Below are positions 30,349 to 34,045 of a DNA stretch of 34,045 nucleotides, in pieces (position 1 is the stretch's first letter; every line of letters starts with the position of its first letter). A program made the translations under genes and the position numbers. The stretch comes from JAFDCJ01 sp049669725 (lineage in GTDB: Bacteria; Desulfobacterota; Desulfobacteria; Desulfobacterales; JAFDCJ01). The notes under the pieces are model-generated. The model did not search any database, was not told where the DNA came from, and saw only the letters and a list, made by a program, of their open reading frames with translations. The stretch lies in the NCBI GenBank assembly GCA_049669725.1, contig JBATKU010000537.1, positions 1-34,045 on the forward strand. The letters are read 5' to 3'.

Positions 30349-32513
30349 TGGGGCATCACCTCCATGGCTGTGATAACGTCGCCCGTACCGATAATAAGGG
30401 CGCCTTTTGCGCCTAATTCCCCAGGCTTGTCTTCGCAAAGCGGCTCGGGGACTTGGCCTTCCTGCAAAAATTTTACGGCCATCACGGCTGCCACCGCCGA
30501 TGCGGTGGCAAACTCTCCGGTTAATTTGCGGTAATCAATCACGGGGTGATTGAAACCGGTAAGCGCAAGCAGGGTTTGCAGTTGAGTTACGCCTTTACGG
30601 CGACAGGCGGCTGGAAGTCCTGCCAGAATCACACCATAACGGTCATTGAGTGGCTGCTGCTGTTCAATTCGCTGAATTAATGATGAAATCACTTCCGGAT
30701 TATTTTCGCTGCTTTCAAAAAAAACGGATCGTATCGTTAGCCCGGATATGCCTGTTTCTTTCCTTAAATAAAGGGCCCCGCCGCCGTCTGACGGACAGGC
30801 CGATTTGGCAACGGATCGGTCAAATAGCCGGGAAAGCTCCGGATGAGATTCGTCGGCCCCGATAACCAGAAAGTCCTTCCGAATATTTCCCGACACCAGA
30901 TCGGCCGCCATCAGCGCCTGCTCGAAGGAATAATCGCCGCCGGTCATTGTAATATTGGCGCCGGTGGCCTGGAATTGCATGGCGATTTGACCGGCAGCGG
31001 CATTGTGAACCGAACCGACAAAGTCTGTGGGGCTGGGAAATTGCTCATCGGTTTCAAATAAGCGGTTCAAAAAATCCGAGGTTTCCGATAACGCGCCCCA
31101 CCCGGTACCTAAAAAAACAGCCGCCGGTGTATCGTCTGTGCGCGAATTTTCATGGGCGGCGATGGCCAGAGATAGTGCCAGGCGGGGGAAACGCTTCAGC
31201 CGACGAACCAGGCCGGCAGAAAGATTGGCAGATATTTCCTGCAGATCAAGCAATCCGGCACACACTTCTCCTTTGGCAACCGCTCTCATCGTCCGGCCTG
31301 TTCTTCCGGTTCCGGTAACACAGGCGCTCCCCAGGATTGCCATCGGCCGGGTGTCGGCCGGAGCTCGGTCGGGTTTGGGTTTTCCGCAGGCCCCCAGGAC
31401 AATGGCCGCGTTGTTGCCGCCAAAACCAAAAGAATTTGAAAGAACAGTTTCGATTGGCCTTTGAGATGGCTGCATGACAGGAACCAGTTTTAAATCAGGA
31501 TCCGGGCGGCGGCATCCAACATTTGCCGGCACCAGACTTTTGGAAATGCTGATGGCGGAAACAACCGCTTCAATGGCACCGGCGGCAGCCAGAGAATGCC
31601 CGAAAGCACCCTTGACTGATGACATCAGCGGTTTTTGCCGATCAAAAAGGGTGTTGATGGCCCTGGCTTCGGAAATGTCGTTATCCCGGGTTCCTGTGCC
31701 GTGCAGATTAATATAGTCAATATCAGCAGCAGAAATTCCGGCATCCTCTATGGCGGCCTGCATGGCCGCCACAGCGCCTTGTCCCCGGGGGTGCGGTGTC
31801 GCCGGATGATACGCATCGCAGGATAAACCGGCACCGATGATTTCGGCAATGGCATGGTCCGGATCGTTTGCGACCAGCAGCAACATGGCCGCGCCTTCGG
31901 CCACCGACATTCCATGCCGATTCAGATCAAAAGGCCGCGCGCCGTCAGGGTCGACAAGCTGCAGGGAGCTAAACCCGTAATATGTCAGCCGGCACAAGGA
32001 ATCAGCCCCCCCGGCCAATACCCGTTTAACCCTTCCGGAGCGCAGCATCTCCAGCGCGATTTTTATGGCAGCGGCTCCGGAGGAACAGGCGGTTGACACC
32101 GTCAGTGCCGGTCCTGTGCAGCGGTATCGGCGGGCAATATCCTCGACTACCGATCCGGTGGCATGCAGGTAAAACAACTTTGGATCCCGGGCCTTTTCTT
32201 TCAAAAGGGCCTCGGTGGTCAGCATGCCGCCGGTGGTAACGCCCATCACCACTGCGTCCGGCGCTTCTTTGAGGTCGGCCATGGCCTGATCGGCGGCCAG
32301 GCGGGCCAGTTGATGGGTGCGTGGAACGGACTCATTTTCAAGCGGGCCGGCAGCCTCTCCTGCCGGGAGCGGTTGATTGGAAGCTGTTGGAAAGAGGGTT
32401 AACGGTCTAATGCCCGTCAGGCTTTTTTGAATGGCTTCCCCGGTTTTTGATATCCCTTTTCCGAGGGAGGAGATGATTCCCATCCCGGAGATGTAAACCC
32501 GCACATCCGTCAA
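30345..32513 (-). CDS. fused ketosynthase and Cys-less KS-like (CLF-type) protein
   Basis: A 722-residue two-domain protein. Residues 1-375 are a complete FabF-type KS: C143 (STACSSGAAA), H271 (NLHGTGTRDND), H306 (KGAFGHSLAAAG) and the NSFGFGGNNAAIVLG end. Residues about 388-722 are a second KS-like domain beginning RPMAILGSACVTGTG. Its active-site position reads TMTGGDYSFEQA (523-534), with Gly/Asp in place of the Cys, and no HGTGT motif follows. This fuses in one chain the KS/CLF pair that exists as two genes at 11673-13557. It starts by an ATGA overlap with the ACP 2 gene and overlaps the B12-rSAM start, so three genes are translationally coupled. The fusion would enforce a 1:1 KS:CLF ratio. 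Confidence 0.9.
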   Translation of the reverse strand: MTDVRVYISGMGIISSLGKGISKTGEAIQKSLTGIRPLTLFPTASNQPLPAGEAAGPLENESVPRTHQLARLAADQAMADLKEAPDAVVMGVTTGGMLTTEALLKEKARDPKLFYLHATGSVVEDIARRYRCTGPALTVSTACSSGAAAIKIALEMLRSGRVKRVLAGGADSLCRLTYYGFSSLQLVDPDGARPFDLNRHGMSVAEGAAMLLLVANDPDHAIAEIIGAGLSCDAYHPATPHPRGQGAVAAMQAAIEDAGISAADIDYINLHGTGTRDNDISEARAINTLFDRQKPLMSSVKGAFGHSLAAAGAIEAVVSAISISKSLVPANVGCRRPDPDLKLVPVMQPSQRPIETVLSNSFGFGGNNAAIVLGACGKPKPDRAPADTRPMAILGSACVTGTGRTGRTMRAVAKGEVCAGLLDLQEISANLSAGLVRRLKRFPRLALSLAIAAHENSRTDDTPAAVFLGTGWGALSETSDFLNRLFETDEQFPSPTDFVGSVHNAAAGQIAMQFQATGANITMTGGDYSFEQALMAADLVSGNIRKDFLVIGADESHPELSRLFDRSVAKSACPSDGGGALYLRKETGISGLTIRSVFFESSENNPEVISSLIQRIEQQQPLNDRYGVILAGLPAACRRKGVTQLQTLLALTGFNHPVIDYRKLTGEFATASAVAAVMAVKFLQEGQVPEPLCEDKPGELGAKGALIIGTGDVITAMEVMPQ

Positions 32514-32776
32514 TTGGGCAACTCCGGAGAGCTCTTATGTATATATTCGGCGAGGGTTCCCAGGGTGGCAAACACTTTTACCCCCAGTTCGCGGTTGTCG
32601 ATCTTAACGCCGTAATCTTTTTCGATCATGATAACCATCTCCAGCACATCGATAGAATCGATTCCCAGATCGCCTCCGACCAGCTGGTTTTCAACTTTAA
32701 TGTCGTCCGGTTTAACATCAATCAGATTCAGCACGTCCACAATTTTGACCTGAAGCTCTTTGATTAGTTTTTCCAT
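32510..32776 (-). CDS. acyl carrier protein 2
   Basis: An 88-residue carrier protein with phosphopantetheine site S41 in LGIDSIDVLEMV. First gene of the minus-strand lipid operon. Its stop and the fused KS start overlap (ATGA), so carrier and condensing enzyme are made together. It differs from ACP 1 in helix II (VLEMVIMIEKDYG) and may serve a different stage, for example chain extension versus transfer. Confidence 0.93.
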   Translation of the reverse strand: MEKLIKELQVKIVDVLNLIDVKPDDIKVENQLVGGDLGIDSIDVLEMVIMIEKDYGVKIDNRELGVKVFATLGTLAEYIHKSSPELPN

Positions 32777-33096
32777 TTATTATTCCGTTATGCTTGGTTC
32801 GATAAGGGCTATTCCAAATATCGGATCTCCCAGGGACAACTTTTGAATTAATTTCTAAAATGATAGCCACACATCCTGCATCGGCACTGCCTTTTGGTGC
32901 CAGGTTGCTTTACACTAAAAACTATTTATAGTACCATCACTTGTAATTTAACACATAAAGGTATAATTTTCTGTAATACATATCAATGTTTTTTTTAAGC
33001 ATTTTTCGAATCGTTATTTGTGCTATTAAATTTTAACGTTCCAGGGGGTTAAAAATCCCTTTGGGTTCCGCTGAGTCTGAGCCGGGGTAAACAATT
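32777..33096. promoter_or_regulatory. divergent promoter region of the lipid operon and the ApeP-like gene
   Basis: A 320-bp AT-rich gap without a plausible gene. On the plus strand TATAAT at 32962-32967 is a perfect -10, with TTGTAA at 32941-32946 as a poorly spaced (15 bp) -35. The plus leader of about 120 bases contains GGGGGTTAAAAATCCC just before the gene. On the minus strand only weak candidates are seen (TTGATA at 32986-32981 with TATACC at 32965-32960, 15 bp apart), and the two -10 boxes overlap. GGCAC...GTGCC at 32883-32901 forms a small stem. Both transcripts would be mutually exclusive at this site. Confidence 0.4.
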
Positions 33097-33534
33097 ATGA
33101 ACCGCTTTGACCTCAACATCGAGGACCTATTGCCTCATCGCGATCGGATGTTGCTGATCGACGAGATTCTTGAGTTAGATGATAAGGTGGCCGTCACCCA
33201 TGCGACGGTAACCGATCAGTGGCCGTTTTTTGACGGCCAAGCCGTGGATTCACTGATACTGATCGAACTGGTGGCCCAGACTGCAGGAATCAGCAACAGC
33301 TGGGTGAGAGTTAAAAAGCGCGGGAAGGATTCCGAAAAAAAAGGCTGGTTGGTGGGCATCAAGCAGTCGCGCTTTTTTGTTGATTCGCTCTCATTAAATG
33401 CTTTGATCATAACGCGCGCGGAAAATCAATTTGAATATGAAAGTTATCGGCATATTACAGGTGTTGCCAAAATCGGCGATCTTATTGTCGGAGAAATTTC
33501 GTTGCAGCTTATTCAAACCGATTCGGCAGATTAG
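33097..33534 (+). CDS. ApeP-like hotdog dehydratase
   Basis: A 145-residue hotdog protein starting with the ApeP-type signature IEDLLPHRDRMLLIDEIL (PHR at 13-15). The later LIELVAQTAGI matches the central helix of the fold and keeps a Glu at the position of the FabA/FabZ acid. This family is annotated as 3-hydroxyacyl-ACP dehydratase in aryl-polyene and related clusters. It is divergent from the main operon and shares its promoter region, which ties it to the pathway. Start has GGGG nine bases upstream. Six bases separate it from the next gene. Confidence 0.85.
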   Translation: MNRFDLNIEDLLPHRDRMLLIDEILELDDKVAVTHATVTDQWPFFDGQAVDSLILIELVAQTAGISNSWVRVKKRGKDSEKKGWLVGIKQSRFFVDSLSLNALIITRAENQFEYESYRHITGVAKIGDLIVGEISLQLIQTDSAD

Positions 33535-33540
33535 TTTGTT

Positions 33541-34026
33541 ATGTATCTGGAAATCTTACTTTGGATAGCCGCTATAATTTTGGTGCTGGCGGGAATGGCC
33601 GGGTTGCTTTTCCCGATCCTTCCCGGCGCGCCGATATTGTTTACCGGGCTTTTTTTAGCGGCCTGGGCGGAAGGCTTTGAGCATGTAGGCACCGGGACAC
33701 TGATTGTGCTGGGCATTATGGCGCTGCTTATGTACGTACTTGATTTTTTAGCCGGCGCATTCGGCGCGAAACGATTCGGCGCTTCAAACCGGGCCATCAT
33801 CGGGGCCGCGCTCGGTGCGGTCGTCGGAATATTTTTTGGGATTCCCGGTATTCTGCTGGGCCCCTTTATTGGTGCTGTTTTAGGAGAGCTAACAGCGCGT
33901 TCGGATCTGAAGGCCGCCGGACGGGCTGGTGTCGGGGCTACGGTGGGTCTGGCCCTGGGAGTTGCGGCGAAGCTTACCCTGGCCTTTGCGATGCTGGGAA
34001 TATTTGTGGTTGTACGGTTCCTGTAA
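33541..34026 (+). CDS. DUF456 family membrane protein
   Basis: A 161-residue, glycine-rich integral membrane protein with five or so hydrophobic segments. The pattern AGLLFPILPGAPILFTGLFLAAW, a short basic loop (AKRFGASNRA), then repeated GAALGAVVGIFFGIPGILLGPF is characteristic of DUF456. The family function is unknown. It is likely co-transcribed with the ApeP-like gene, though no good ribosome binding site is visible. A link to the lipid pathway rests on position only. Confidence 0.85.
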   Translation: MYLEILLWIAAIILVLAGMAGLLFPILPGAPILFTGLFLAAWAEGFEHVGTGTLIVLGIMALLMYVLDFLAGAFGAKRFGASNRAIIGAALGAVVGIFFGIPGILLGPFIGAVLGELTARSDLKAAGRAGVGATVGLALGVAAKLTLAFAMLGIFVVVRFL

Positions 34027-34045
34027 TTTTTTAACTCCGTGGGAG

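Noticed and set aside
30349..30438. N-terminal extension of the B12-radical SAM protein
   Set aside because: The extra 30 residues are Arg/Tyr-rich shadow sequence of the KS-CLF gene; the ATG at 30348 has GGAGGTG and begins the B12 fold directly.
32777..33096. Cobalamin riboswitch ahead of the B12-radical SAM operon
   Set aside because: GGCACTGCC near 32883 recalls part of a B12-box-like sequence, but the long conserved core and pairing elements are missing.
1..34045. CRISPR array, tRNA, rRNA or prophage genes
   Set aside because: No regularly spaced direct repeats, no cloverleaf-like or rRNA-like segment and no phage structural or integrase gene was recognised on either strand.

Overview
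The window looks like a chromosomal segment of a Desulfobacterota (sulfate-reducer type, probably Desulfobacterales-like) bacterium. This is inferred from gene content: a tungsten-type aldehyde:ferredoxin oxidoreductase, a four-part TRAP transporter with the TatT lipoprotein, a bactofilin, PagL-type lipid A hydrolysis, several TTG starts and many palindromic intergenic repeats. No rRNA or tRNA gene and no CRISPR array was seen.

Layout. (1) 1-2.1 kb: a HAD phosphatase and a ketopantoate-reductase-like gene, translationally coupled, then a REP doublet and a small membrane protein. (2) 2.1-2.5 kb: non-coding, with a candidate small RNA and a good intrinsic terminator. (3) 2.5-8.9 kb: a TRAP operon (tatT-dctP-dctQ-dctM, minus strand) diverging from an aldehyde:ferredoxin oxidoreductase gene; both sides have near-consensus sigma-70 promoters. 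(4) 8.9-13.6 kb, plus strand: bactofilin, methyltransferase-like protein, EamA exporter, PagL-like protein, an active ketosynthase and a chain-length-factor-like partner without the catalytic Cys. (5) 13.6-19.6 kb, minus strand: an oxidoreductase gene broken by one in-frame stop, a membrane-anchored polysaccharide deacetylase, a 1023-residue MMPL exporter fused to a methyltransferase, a GT25-like glycosyltransferase and an FMN-binding lipoprotein. (6) 19.6-19.8 kb: a 194-bp element with perfect 33-bp terminal inverted repeats. (7) 20.3-32.8 kb, minus strand, reading from the right: acyl carrier protein, fused KS-CLF protein, cobalamin-binding radical SAM enzyme, ApeI-like hotdog protein, second acyl carrier protein, two paralogous radical SAM proteins, two ketosynthases, 4HBT-type thioesterase, stand-alone PKS-type dehydratase, secreted esterase and PlsY-like acyltransferase. 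(8) 33.1-34 kb, plus strand: an ApeP-like dehydratase and a DUF456 membrane protein.

How it fits together. Regions 4, 5, 7 and 8 look like one discrete type-II fatty-acid/polyketide pathway. Two carrier proteins hold the chain, four Cys-containing ketosynthases with two Cys-less partner domains extend it, three dehydratase-fold proteins introduce or shape double bonds, a thioesterase or acyltransferase releases it, and an MMPL pump moves the product toward the envelope. Parts of this resemble aryl-polyene (ApeC/ApeI/ApeP/MMPL) clusters. The three radical SAM enzymes, one cobalamin-binding, do not belong to canonical aryl-polyene clusters and recall the candidate gene sets proposed for ladderane lipids in anammox bacteria. 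No ketoreductase and no acyl-ACP ligase is present, so the cluster either continues outside the window or borrows housekeeping enzymes. The product is unknown; a modified, membrane-anchored polyunsaturated or cyclised lipid is my inference.
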